Assembly: GCA_050084985.1 (NCBI GenBank)
Contig: JBITNC010000001.1
Coordinates: 139,066,001-139,130,000, forward strand
Source of the DNA: Nageia nagi
Taxonomy: Eukaryota > Pinophyta
Direction of reading: 5' to 3'
DNA: 64,000 bases
Each line of letters opens with the position of its first letter. Position 1 is the first letter of the stretch. Of this stretch, positions 1-11,460 are shown in pieces. The position numbers and the translations under genes are program-made. The notes under the pieces are model-generated. The model was not told the DNA's origin. It was given only the letters and a program-made list of their open reading frames with translations, and did not search any database.

Positions 1-1854
1 AACAAATCAAGAGCATGAGAATATTTGCTTCTAACATAGCTTCCTTAGGTATAACAATTATCGAGAACATGGGCCCTTATTCCAATTGGAATTCATGTCT
101 AGATAATTTTATTATGAAAAAATTTCATCAAATGCTAATGAAATTTGTTAAATTACAAAATGAAAATTTACCTCAACCTTACATGCTTTCAAACTATGAA
201 TCCAATCCATCAAATCAAGTTTTCATGACTCCAAACTAGACACAACAATGAACTTTACTATCAAAGAAATCATTCTTTTTTTTAACAAGCTCCATCATAT
301 CCTAATAAAATAACTTCTTTGATACCAACTTGATCTGTAAAACCTACATCAAGATTTAATTTTGATCTCACACTTTATTCATTTTAGTGCTTGTAAATAT
401 AAAATCACACCAAATCAAAAACACACAAAATGATGTACACATATAGTTACCCTAGTTCAATTGATATGGTCTACATCTAGCAAATAGTAATCAATTATTG
501 TAGGGTCCATTTTACAATATAACTTATATGATCCTTCTTGCTTCACTCTTTTGTTTATCAAAGCCAAATCACACAATCACTATAGGCTCTCCACTAAATC
601 CCTTTCTTGAACACAAATCTCTTTTTAAAAAAATTCCTTAAGAATAGTTCCACATCTCTTTTCTTGGGATGACATCTTTAGAACTACTCTTTGTCTTTTT
701 TCTTTCCATCATGGTGATTATATCATCCACTTCTTTATCCATGGTAATAATCTTATCCATGTTCTTTTTCTTCTACTATGCAAGCTTAAAATGCACCTCC
801 AATATTACTCTCATGGTTTTATTATTTTCCATGGAGTTTACAATAAAATGGAGTCTCGTACATTCCTTTCAAACCTACACTAACTCCCTCTTGGGAGGAA
901 ATCCATAGTAAAAGACTTAACTTTTTTCATATTCCATGTTCTCTTTTATAACATTAAGGGATTGCAAATTTGATGTTTATGGTTACATGGTGATAAGATC
1001 ATATTTGTTATTTTTCCTCCTTTACAATATGATCTCTTATCCTCATAACAATTATTTCCCTCATTTGTATTCTTGTAGCATTGTTTTGGCTTCATATGTT
1101 TATATTCTACTACCATTTTGGCATGACCACAATTGCATGACCATAATGTTAAATGTCATAAAATTTCATCCAATTGTTTTTTGATATATTTAGCTTTACT
1201 AGTCCAAACATCATGCTTTAAATCCTTATTTGTATTTCCAAGCATTTTCATCAAGTTGGCCTCAAATGCAAATTTTCACATGGCAAATACCAAAATTTTG
1301 ACTAAGTCATGAACATAGAATGATAATTTACCATTTTATGAGTGTCATATATTTTAATTATTTGATCAAAATGGCTTAAACATTTAACCACATGTTCACC
1401 ATAATATGAGGTAACAATGATTCAAATTTCAAGGTATGAATCCACCCAAGATGCTTTTGGTGAATCCATAAATAGAGCCTTCCATGCATATTTTACATTT
1501 TTTATATTTAACCCCTAATTTCCAAAAGCCATAACTTAAAAACTATAGCTCTATTTTATTTTCCATTTGAAGCATTGGAATCATGGTGGAGAGATCTTTA
1601 ATATGGAATAGAATAACAAAAAAGCTTAAAAACTTAAAAAGTAACCTTTTTTTAAGACTTTAAAATACATTTCAGATCACTCATCCCATTTTAGGGGCTT
1701 TTGGTCCCACAAAATCCTTATGATCAAAATAATGAGGAAAATAATCCTCGCACAAATACAAATTTACCATTTCTTGGAATCATGTTCTCAAATTTGCTCC
1801 TTATTCTAAATTTTCTTGGCATTTTTAGGTACATCACTTCATATTCTTAGTGAA
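1..1854. repeat. Tandem ~1.85 kb repeat, copy 1 (left end outside window)
   Basis: The sequence from base 1 to about 1695 is repeated at 1855-3495 in the same orientation. The same landmarks recur in order, for example the block at 669 (again at 2521), the block at 981 (again at 2811) and the block at 1561 (again at 3371). Copy 2 lacks about 22 bases present at 951-972 of copy 1. Bases 1696-1854 are the tail of the unit and are not matched in copy 2, which stops earlier. Short ORFs inside (15-239, 669-908, 936-1184) are not kept open between copies, so I do not call genes. On the minus strand at about 320-335 there is a tRNA-iMet-like primer site (TTGGTATCAAAG). This hints at retrotransposon LTR-plus-leader DNA but is not proof. 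Confidence 0.8.
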
Positions 1855-3495
1855 TCAAGAGCATAAGAATATTCTCTTCCAACATAACTTTTTCAATTAT
1901 CACAACTGCAAAGAAGATGGCCCTTCTTCCCAACTCAAATTCATGTATAGATAATTTTATGATGAAAAAATTTCATCAAATGCTAATGAAAATTATTTAA
2001 TTCAAAAATGAAAATTCACCTCAATCTTTCATGCTTTCAAACCATGAATCCCATCCATCAAATTAGGTCTTCTTGACCCCAAAGTAGATACAACAATGAA
2101 CTTTACAAATAAAGCACTCATTCTTTTTTCTTTAACAAGATTCATAATATCCTAATAAAATAATTTCTCTAATACCAACTTGATTCGTAAACCCTACTTC
2201 AAGATTTAATTTGGATCTCACACTTTACTTATTTTAGTGCTTATGGAAATAAAAATGCACACCAAATCAAAAATATAAAAAATGATGTACAAATATAGTT
2301 GCCCTGGTTCGATTGGTGTGGTCTGCATCTAGGAAATAGTAATCAATTAATATAGAGTCCATTTTACAATATCACTTGTATGATCTTTCTTGCTTCACTC
2401 TTTTGTTTATTGAAGCCAAATCACACAATCACTATAGGCTCTCCACTAAATCCCTTTCTTGAACATAACTCTCTTTTTAACTAAATTCCTTGAGAATAGT
2501 TCTACATCTCTTTTCCTAGGATGACATCTTTAGAACTACTCTTTGTCTTTTTTCTTTCCATCATGGTGATTATATCGTCCACTTCTTTCTCCATGTAAAT
2601 AATCTTATCCATGTTCTTTTTCTTCTTCTATGCAAGCTTAAAATGCACTTCCAATATTACTATCATGGTTTTATTATTTTCCATGGAGTTTACAATAAAA
2701 TGGAGTCTTATACATTCTTTTCAGACCTACACTAACTCCCTCTTGGGAGGAAATCCATAGTAAAGGACTTAACTTTTCTCATATTCCATGTTTACAAATT
2801 TGATGTTTATGGTTACATGGTGATAAGATCATATTTGTTATTTTTCCTCCTTAACAATATGTTCTCTCATCATCACAACAATAATTTCCCTCATTTGTAT
2901 TCTTGTAGCATTATTTTGGCTTCATATGGTTATATTCTACTACCATTTTGGCATGACCACAACTTCATGATCATAATTTTAAATGTCATAAAATTTCATG
3001 TAGCTTGATTGTTCCAAACTTCATGCTTTAAATCCTTATTGGTATCTCCAAGCATTGCCATTAAATTGGCCTCAAATGCAAATTTGCATGTGGTAGTTGT
3101 CAAAATTTTAACTAAGTCATGAATATAGAATGATAATGTATCATTTTGTAAGCACCATAACTTCCATTTCTTTAATCCAAATTCATTAAAATGCTAACCA
3201 CATGTTCACCATTATACAAGGTACCAATGATTCAAATTTTATGATATGAATCAACCCAAGCTAAGTTTGGTGAATCCATAAATAGAACCTCCCATGCATA
3301 TTTGTCATTTTTTATATTAAACTCCAAATTTTGAAAATCCATAACTTATAAACCATAGAATCATTTTATTTTCCATTTGAAGCTTTGGAATCATAGTGGA
3401 GATATCCTTAATATGGAAGATAATAATTAACAAAATTATTAACTTGAAAAACTTTTTTTTAAGACTTTGAAATCCATTTCATATCATCAATCCAT
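1855..3495. repeat. Tandem ~1.85 kb repeat, copy 2 (truncated)
   Basis: This is the second copy of the unit described for 1-1854, in direct orientation. It breaks off near 3495, where a minus-strand Ty3/gypsy protease remnant begins. The minus-strand primer-site-like motif recurs near 2170-2185. The ORF at 669-908 has a stop in this copy, which argues against a conserved protein. Confidence 0.8.
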
Positions 3496-3990
3496 AACCG
3501 ACATTTATATTTAAATGTAGATGAAGCTAGAGCATATCAAGAAAATATTCTACAATTATGCCCATATGAAATGATCATATCTCCTACTCTACAGTTGATA
3601 AAAGTAGTTGTTGTAGCTAAGCATAGTCTTCCTAAGATTATTCAAAAACTATTGTGTGCCTTTATCTTTAAGACTAAAAAGTCTTTAGAATAATTCCATG
3701 AATCCACAATGAATTGTACATCTTAAATGATGCTCTTAGGTTTAGCTATTGATGTATCTTCCATTTATAAGATAGTTGTACTTGGATTTATATTAATTAA
3801 TTCTAATTTCTTTACTATCTCTATTGTCATAACATTTATGGCTACTCCTAAGTCAATTAAAATATTTTGTATCTTGGTAACTCCAACAAAAACTATGATT
3901 ATTGGACTTCCTGTATCACCATACCTAGGGTTAATTAACTTCCCTAAAAGTAGGTATACTAATTTGCAATCTACCTGAATAGTCTTAGGA
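3490..3990 (-). pseudogene. Ty3/gypsy aspartic protease remnant
   Basis: Read on the minus strand, this encodes a decayed retropepsin-like protease of a Ty3/gypsy element, which in an intact element would cut Gag-Pol. Recognisable parts are NPRYGDTGSPII, then the active-site strand LIDLGVAINVM (about 3835-3870; normally D-L/S/T-G-A), then a run matching the usual LGRPWLATANALI region near 3590-3650. In-frame stops and at least one frameshift are present. It continues upstream into Gag (4000-5620). Reverse transcriptase should follow, but the sequence switches abruptly to the tandem repeat at about 3495, so the element is truncated. Confidence 0.75.
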
Positions 3991-3999
3991 TATACCTTC

Positions 4000-5620
4000 T
4001 TTCTCCTACCTTCTTTTCTGATACAAAGCTATTTAACCATATTTTTTTAATTCAAGAACTTTCTTAATTACTTGTTATATTAGGATTGAGATATTCAACC
4101 TTCTTAATTCCTTAAGAAAGTTTGGTTATTCATTTTGAAATTTCTCTTTTAGCCTCTATAGATATGGAGGTTCTTGAATTTATTTTTCTACTTGATTCTC
4201 TTTGTTCTTCTGACCATTTTCTTCCTTATTTTGATGATCAACTGGTAATTATTCTTCAAAATCATCATTAAGAATTTCAATAATGAAAGGTGGAGTTGGT
4301 TCTTTCAATTTCTTACTAGATCTTAATAGAATATCATGATAAGGAATAGTAGTAATTAATGTTGTATCATCTTAATTTGTATGATAGACAAGTATAGTAA
4401 TTTTTCTATTCTTATTTGGATTCTAGATCACCTTAGTATGAAGTGTTGGTTTTCTTAGGTACTTGGTGTTGATTTTGAAATTGTTGTTGTTGGATTGGTC
4501 CTAGTAACAATGTTTATTGTTGGGTATTCTGATTAAATCTCCTTTGTTGATTAGGTTGATTACACTATTGATTATTTTAATTGGATTTTTGTATGTTATT
4601 TCATTGTGGTCCTCCCCATTGTTCATTATGTGCATATTATAACCAATATGGATTATATGATATCCATAGTGGAGAATATTGAACCATAGATTATGGAAAT
4701 GAAATGTTCCACCATGGTTGCATAACAAGTCTATTTTAAAATCCACCACCCATCCTTGGACCAATAACATTTGCAATTGTTATCACATTTGCTATAGACA
4801 TCTGAGTTATATTCAAACAACCACATTCATCAGTTACATAATTCTCATTGCATAAAATATATATTCTAATCTTATTAAGAGGACATTCATGTAATGCATG
4901 TTTCTTTTTACATCTTAGATATTGTACTACTAAAGATTCATGGGATTTATTTTATTTTTTTGACTTACTTGCTACCCCTTTTAATAAATGTAATTCCATA
5001 AGAATATCTTACTTTAAATATGATACATCATCAATTGATTCACTAATAGCTTTATCAAAAAAAATTCAAGGTTTAATTTTTCAAGTAGAAGTCCTTATCC
5101 TAGAACAGTTTCTACCGAATCCCATAATGTCATCTAGAGGTAAAGTAATTATGTTGCATTTTCCCATTCCATTTAGGACATCTAATGAAAAGTCCATCAA
5201 AACCCTCAAAAATATAGTTTTTATAAATTATTGGTCAACAATAGTACCAACCCTTTTATGTACAAATAAAAATCTATCCAAGTAATTTTTCAAACTTTCT
5301 TCTTCACACTATTTGATTCTGAGCAATTTATCTTTTTGATCCTTCACTTTGAATATTCTTGATATTCATCTAGAAATGCTTTTTCCATGTATTCCCAATT
5401 AGTAATGAAATCAACAACCAATCCCATAAAGCATCTCATTGCATTATCCTTCAGAGTTAATGGAAAGATCTTTAATTTTAGAGCATCAATTTCATAATCA
5501 TAAATTCTACAAAATACCTTAAAATTGAATACGAATTGATCTAGGTATTGAATAAAAGTGGAGTTTTTAAATAGGTATATATTTTAAAAACCTACAAATT
5601 GCATACACACACATTACTAT
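4000..5620 (-). pseudogene. Ty3/gypsy Gag remnant
   Basis: The minus strand carries a decayed retrotransposon Gag. The N-terminal side (about 5600-5300) shows the Retrotrans_gag pattern: FCRIYDYEIDALKLKIFPL, then LKDNAMRCFMGL, then WEYMEKAFLDEYQ. Towards 4960-4840 there is a Cys/His-rich stretch (HECPL, then LCNENY, then DECGCL) like the zinc-binding tail of this Gag type. A Gln/Asn-rich tail lies near 4780-4430. Several stops and frameshifts show it is dead. Plus-strand ORFs at 3727-3978 and 4848-5285 are antisense shadows of this gag-protease unit. Whether the element is Tat-, Athila- or chromovirus-like is not settled because RT is missing. Confidence 0.7.
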
Positions 5621-5639
5621 GTATTTTAGAAACATACCT

Positions 5640-7000
5640 GAAATGAAGTATCTAACATATGAGTGACCATGGTCTATGGAGTGGTGGACATGGAAAGGTC
5701 AACCATTAACACTTTCTCTCATTGGTTAAATGAAATCATATTAGGATGAAAATATACCTATATTTACATATTTAGATGTGAAAAATATCTAACAAAATTA
5801 ATATGGAAAAATGTTAAACTAGGTATATTGTTTTACCTTAAAAGATATGCTTATAGATCTAGGAGTGGATGTCATAAAAGCTCTATGAGATGCACCTAAA
5901 GTGGAGCTCCCATTGTCTACTATAAAACATCTAAAGGTTTTTACATTTTAAATTAAGTATATGTATATAGTTAAAATTAATTTAGAAATATACAAATTAC
6001 ATACATGTTAAATATACTAAAAATAGGGTAAATGTACCTCTCTCCTAGTAAAGTCAACATCATCATCATCTCTATATAAGACATCCCATGATCAACTCAA
6101 GCGTGAATTATCATAGCTCTAGTAAAAATGAGGTACAACTCCACTAACTCTAGCATCATCTCTATGCTCACTGACATTAGCTACCACATGGGTAGCTTGG
6201 GTCATCTGACTCAATGCTTCCAACACTAAAATAACTACCTAATGAAAAGTTGGGGTAGGAATAGAAAGAGTAGGAGGAGAGATGAGTGGTACAAGATGCA
6301 TTGGTTGACTTGTATTAACTTATGCTCAAGGTCTATTTTGGTTCAAGCCATGACCAATCCCTTGATTATATATCATATCAAAATAATTGACATGTTTTCC
6401 TAAAACACACTTAGCATACATTTTCTTCCAAAAATACAAATGTACATCATAATTGGAATGTGTTGGATTATCAAACATCATCCACCATTGATCCTAAAAC
6501 TTTTAGCTATCATAGGATGGATGCACCAATCATAGGGAATTTTTTCTTTAATAGGTGGTATGGGTTGTCAAGTAGGTGGATCAATGAAAAGTGGAGCAAG
6601 GGTGGCTTGAGTGGAGACACCATCTAAATAATATTGTATCATGCACTCTCTCCATGAATTGAAACCATACATATCACCATCAACACTCCTAATGGTATCA
6701 ACTATGGTTTTCATCAAAGATGCAAACTGTATAACATGGCTTAGGGAGCTACAAATACTCTGAATATGGTGAATCTTTTCTTTAACTAGTTAATTTCATT
6801 AGAAATTACATTTCATAAATGCTGCTCATTAGCATTAGTGGTTTGGGGTGGGTGTGGGGATGTATGGGGTGGAGGTGGAGAGGGTGGCAGGGGTGGAGGA
6901 TCAACATGTGATGGGGGTGGAGGATCAACATTTGATAGGGATGGAGTATCTACATGTGGAAGGGATAAATTATGTGGGATATTTTGGGTCACATCATCCA
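5640..7000 (-). pseudogene. Unrecognised multi-exon gene remnant, proline-rich N-terminus
   Basis: I do not recognise the family. On the minus strand an ORF starts at 7001 with a 62-residue segment rich in Pro/His/Ser. A longer coding-like stretch follows (about 6740-6060) with runs such as VDTIRSVDGDMYGFNSW and FDNPTHSNYDVHLYFW, and it needs one frameshift near 6490. It ends at a plausible splice donor (AGGAGAG then gtac, near 6035-6045). Two further short coding-like blocks (about 5928-5838 and 5735-5640) are each followed by gt donor-like sequence. Stops are present, so it is likely a pseudogene. The layout resembles a spliced transposase-associated or captured plant gene, but no catalytic motif was found. 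The surroundings are all mobile elements. Confidence 0.4.
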
Positions 7001-7049
7001 ATGTCTAATATATGTCATGATAAAATTCATGGGATAATTTATACATGAT

Positions 7050-9970
7050 ATGAAAAAAATACTTGCAAATATTAGTAATAACATATAAATAAAAAAATAA
7101 ACTCACTATCACATTAGCAATATCACACGCATGTTTAACTACAAATACAACAAATATGCAAGGAAAGCATGTAAGAGAACTCTATAAGACCTATTTAGAA
7201 AGGGATGTATAAATTATATTATGGATGATATAATACCTCTTTGGGTTAGAAAGAAATGTATAAATATCTACCTACAACTATATTACTAAATGTATGGGTT
7301 GAACTTGTAATCATATTTAGAACTACAATTATCAATAAGAACAAAGTTTGAAATAAACTTCAAAATTGACTATAAGACTTGAGAATTATCTCTCCTAAAT
7401 TATAATCCTAAAATTTATCATTACTGATTTACAAAAAGGATTCAAACCACATAGATTGGTAGCTCAAAGGAAATATGGTTGATGAAAGAAAAATAGCTTT
7501 CATTAACATTATATTAAGAAGTAGTACAAGAATAACTTGATCTACTTGATCAATAGAAGTGCTACAAAATAACCTACTCCAACACTATATTTTAAGTAAG
7601 AAGTTTCCATGGTTTGGTAAATTTTTATAGGAATATGTCTATTACTTCAATGAAATATATATGCATACATAATGTGTGACTATATTTGGAAGATGAACCC
7701 TCCTAGTCCTTAATAATTATATGGCACAATTAAATAGAATCTTCTAATTAGTAATACAAATCTATCTTGCCTATGTATATAGAAAAATATATAAATTTAA
7801 AGGATAAAAGAGCTTCAAACCATTATCTATAGGCCTATTATAATATATCTTACAAATTGCATTAGAGTTTTAGCTACTCACAAGCTAGATGTAGGGGGTG
7901 ATTATATAACTAGACCTTGAATTAAGAAAATAAATCTTACCTTGTAAATAAAAGGGAAACTAAAGAAAAACCCTTTATACTATTGTATTAAGTGTAAAGC
8001 ATATTCGGATAACATAACATAATCACTATGAGCACTTCATAGTCCTAACAATATAACAAAATCATCTCAATGAGGGTATAAAAATTGAAGTATAGGTTAT
8101 AGAAATATGATACTAAAACAAACATAATAACTAAGTTAGTAATACTATACATGTTTTTCTATTTTATATTGTCCTATATGTAAGAACTCATAATTTTTCA
8201 TGAAGGTATTTTTGTAGAAAAATATTATATATTTTAATAGAAAATATTATATTTAACTTGAACCATTTGTTATATAGATAATAGATCCTTTTTCTAATTT
8301 TCTTTCCAATTCACATTAATACCATTTATAGTAATTAAGCTTGTCATGCTACTTAATATTTCTTCTAAATAGTAAATCTTGTGTTACTCTAAGTATGTTT
8401 ATATAATTATTCAAAAATTACTAACTTTTGTAATTATTTTTTAAATGATTATTTAACCTTATTCCAAAATACCACATCACCTTGGTTTTATACTGAAAAG
8501 TCTTCTAGTCTCTTCCCCTTTGTCTTTTTCCTCTCACTCCTAGAATTATTCTTATAATTATTACTTAATGTTATCCAATTATTATTCATTTAATATATCA
8601 TCCCTTTGCTACCTCATTACTCATATATTTTATTTTTCTCTAGATTATCTCCTCATCTTCTAACATTTTAGTTTCCTTTGGATTTTTTGCTAGTATTGTT
8701 TAGAAGAGATTTCTTTTTATTGCATACCAAGTCCACACAATATATTTACATTCATGTTTGACTATTTGATTATTCCTATGCAGCCATATTTGTCACTATG
8801 TGAAACTTGATTCTAAACCCCATACTATCTTTAAGCATCTTATTTTAAATTTTTTACTATTATGTTAATCCTAGAAGGACTTTGTGGTAAGATTTGGTTC
8901 CTCCCATAAGTTAAGGGTGTTGAGGTATAAACTCTAAACTCTTTAGGCAAAATTATTCAAAATATTATAGTTTGATGGTTAGAGATATTGCTATGATTAA
9001 GTAGTATCTCAACTAATATTTGTTATTTAGGTGCTCATTGTGATGTGAAAGAATAGTTGTATGAAGGTAGTATACTATTAAAGGGATTGGAAATGATACA
9101 ATTAAAGTGATTCTAAGATCTTAATGATCTAAATTAACACCTCATACAATCACCAAGGTAAAATGATAAAATATAACTACAGGAGGCAAGGATAATCAAC
9201 TTGATTATCAGCCTCATAGGGTATTATTTATGAAATTGTTTCTTGGTATATTTAATAAGTACATTGAAATTTTACCAATTAGTTAGTAAGGGAATTGATC
9301 AACCATTAGGATTGCACCTTATCCTTACTTGGTTTTAGCCATACTACTAGAATTACCTATGTATATGATGAATATATATTCTTTTATCAAATTATTTATT
9401 TATTTTAGAAATAATGTTGGATTCAATACCATTTCATTGCAAATAATGGGCATAGGTTTCCTTCAAAAAAAGAAAGATTACTAATTATTATTTAAATTAT
9501 GGCTTTTATGTGAAATTCTCAAAATGATAATCATAATTTACTTGAACACTATGGAAATGTAGACAAAGTTTAAAGGAAGATAATTTAAGTTATAATAGAA
9601 AAAGGTATACATCGTGATGTTTGGTAACTTTTATTTGTATTTGGGTTAGGTCCTTTGGTTAGAGTAACCATTTTGCTATGACAATTTTAAAAATTGAAAA
9701 GATTATGAAAATTGATAAGGTGATGCATGTCATGGTTGAGATGGTTATGATTATTGTTATTTTTCATATGGTGAGACTATTCAATATGATAATTATAGTT
9801 CCCAAATTACTAGTGACCACTTAGACTAGTTGGTGCCTTAAGTAGAAGTAATATTTTGTTGCATGAGAATGTTCAAGTAGAGGTAATTAGGTTTGATAAA
9901 ATAAATATTGTTTTGTATATTCATAGTTCTTTATTCATTTTTCCATAGCTTTCATATCCTTGGATATCAT
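7050..9970. other. AT-rich stretch without recognisable gene
   Basis: No ORF of note, no tandem array and no transposon terminus was recognised on either strand. Short A/T-rich runs are common. A 74-codon minus-strand ORF at 9975-10199 lies just beyond and has no family resemblance that I can name. Confidence 0.5.
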
Positions 9971-10299
9971 AAATTTAATGTGTTTCTAAGTATGATCTTT
10001 CTCCTATAATAAAAGCATGTATCCTTTTCTCAACTTTAATCCAACTACATCCTTGTGTTTTTTCTATTACTACATAGAATTTTGGCCTAGGTGACCAATA
10101 TAGACATAGGTACAATATAATATAACTAATCCAAATAGAATGACCAATCCATATTTTAACAATTATACAAGAATCATAAAAACCTACATATTTTAACAAA
10201 AAAACCCTACTTTTTATTATTTTGTGTTGATAAAATTATGAAAAATAAATGGATTTTAATAAAAAAAATAAAACAAGTAGATTTGTTGTACCACTCACC

Positions 10300-10984
10300 T
10301 AGACACTATAGGGAGAATGTGGAGGTAGTTGGTGGCTCTAAAAGCATTAAAATTGGGATCCCAAAATCCCCATGTCACTTCCATAGTCGCTAGGAGTTGT
10401 AGGCTATGGAGCTAGAAAATGAGCTACAAAACCTGCGATAGGGTATTTATGTTTGAAATATTAGGATTCTATTATAAGCTTGGTAGATAACCCATATTGA
10501 GATCCCAATATGTTCTACAATCAGGGTCCTAAAATATTGAAATCTCAATTTGTTTTCTATTGAGATCTTGATATTTCTAACCTTGAATTTTTACTCCATA
10601 CTTCCTCTCAAAGTGGACCTAACTTCTTTCTTCCACCCACTTCTCAATCCCTTATTATATATCGATACTCTAAATCATATGCCACCTAAACCAATGGGGA
10701 AAATGTTCTTGAATAATTAAAGGAGGATAGGTTTGAGATACATTGATATCCTCATAAGCTTAGACCTGTAATATGAATGAGTGGGAAACAATACTACTAC
10801 CCTTCTTCATAGTGATAAAATTATGAAGATATCAATATAACATCACCAAGATTCATGGGGCCCATGCATACCTCTCTCCCCACAAGAATATACCTTGATA
10901 TATAGGAATGAGTCCTATGTGAAAGCATTCATGGTTCTTATTACTACACAAAATGGCATCGATGAGACCTACCACATATAATTG
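10300..10984 (-). pseudogene. PMD (aminotransferase-like) gene remnant, C-terminal part
   Basis: This is the C-terminal part of a decayed plant mobile domain (PF10536-type) protein read on the minus strand. It continues from 17967-18373 once the CACTA transposon is removed. Visible pieces include LWGERYAWAP, then an LVMLYWYLHNF-like helix, then VWAYEDINVSQ, which line up with YAWAP..LLAQIYRELF..WAYEHIA in the better-preserved PMD gene at 42066-42494. Beyond about 10560 the similarity fades, with fragments such as WDLNMGYLPSL and WGFWDPNFNAF. Stops and frameshifts are frequent. PMD proteins occur both as host genes and inside plant transposons. The antisense setting at 41000-43170 suggests that this copy too belonged to a Tat-type element. 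Confidence 0.6.
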
Positions 10985-10987
10985 AAA
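10985..10987. repeat. Target site duplication of CACTA element, left
   Basis: AAA immediately before the CACTAG terminus, matching AAA at 17964-17966. Three bases is the expected size. Such a short AT repeat could match by chance, but it agrees with both TIR boundaries. Confidence 0.75.
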
Positions 10988-11007
10988 CACTAGTAGAATT
11001 TTGGTAG

Positions 11008-11215
11008 ATATATGACTACATGATTAAAAATTTTAGTCACATGACTAAAACTGATCAAATTGTACTAATATTTTGCAATTCACAATTATAAATGACTAAA
11101 AAGAAGACTAATTTAGTCATTAGGTGAAATCGCAAGGTTAGAAAAATAAAAATTACTAAATAAATGACTAAATAATTAATCACTCAATATTAGTCATACA
11201 AATAAAAATGATATT
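11008..11215. repeat. Left subterminal repeats of CACTA element
   Basis: Scattered copies of the TGACTA/TAGTCA motif in both orientations. They include a near-palindrome TTTTAGTCA-CA-TGACTAAAA at about 11031-11050. In En/Spm-type elements such subterminal motifs bind the element-encoded TNPA-like protein; that role here is inference. Confidence 0.65.
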
Positions 11216-11460
11216 ATATTATATTTATTAATTACATTTATCATTTACTACTTATATTTATTACATATTATTACATTAAATTTATTATTTCTTAATTATA
11301 TTTTTTAGTTACTACATAATTATACATTTATTATTAATTATATCTACTTATTTACATTGATTAATTAAATTTATTTGTATTTATTATTATTTACTTATTA
11401 CTATTTACTATTTATTACTTATTATTTACATTTTTTATTCATATATCTGAATTAATTTAA
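11210..11460. repeat. A/T low-complexity tract inside CACTA element
   Basis: Dense TTATTA/TTACAT/TTTACT runs without a fixed period. No gene is visible. Confidence 0.6.

Noticed and set aside
669-1184. Hydrophobic ORFs that might be small membrane proteins
   Set aside because: They lie in the 1.85 kb tandem repeat and the second copy has a stop or shortened frame, so the reading is not conserved.
3727-5285. Plus-strand ORFs of 83 and 145 codons
   Set aside because: They are antisense shadows of the minus-strand gag-protease, whose motifs are clear.
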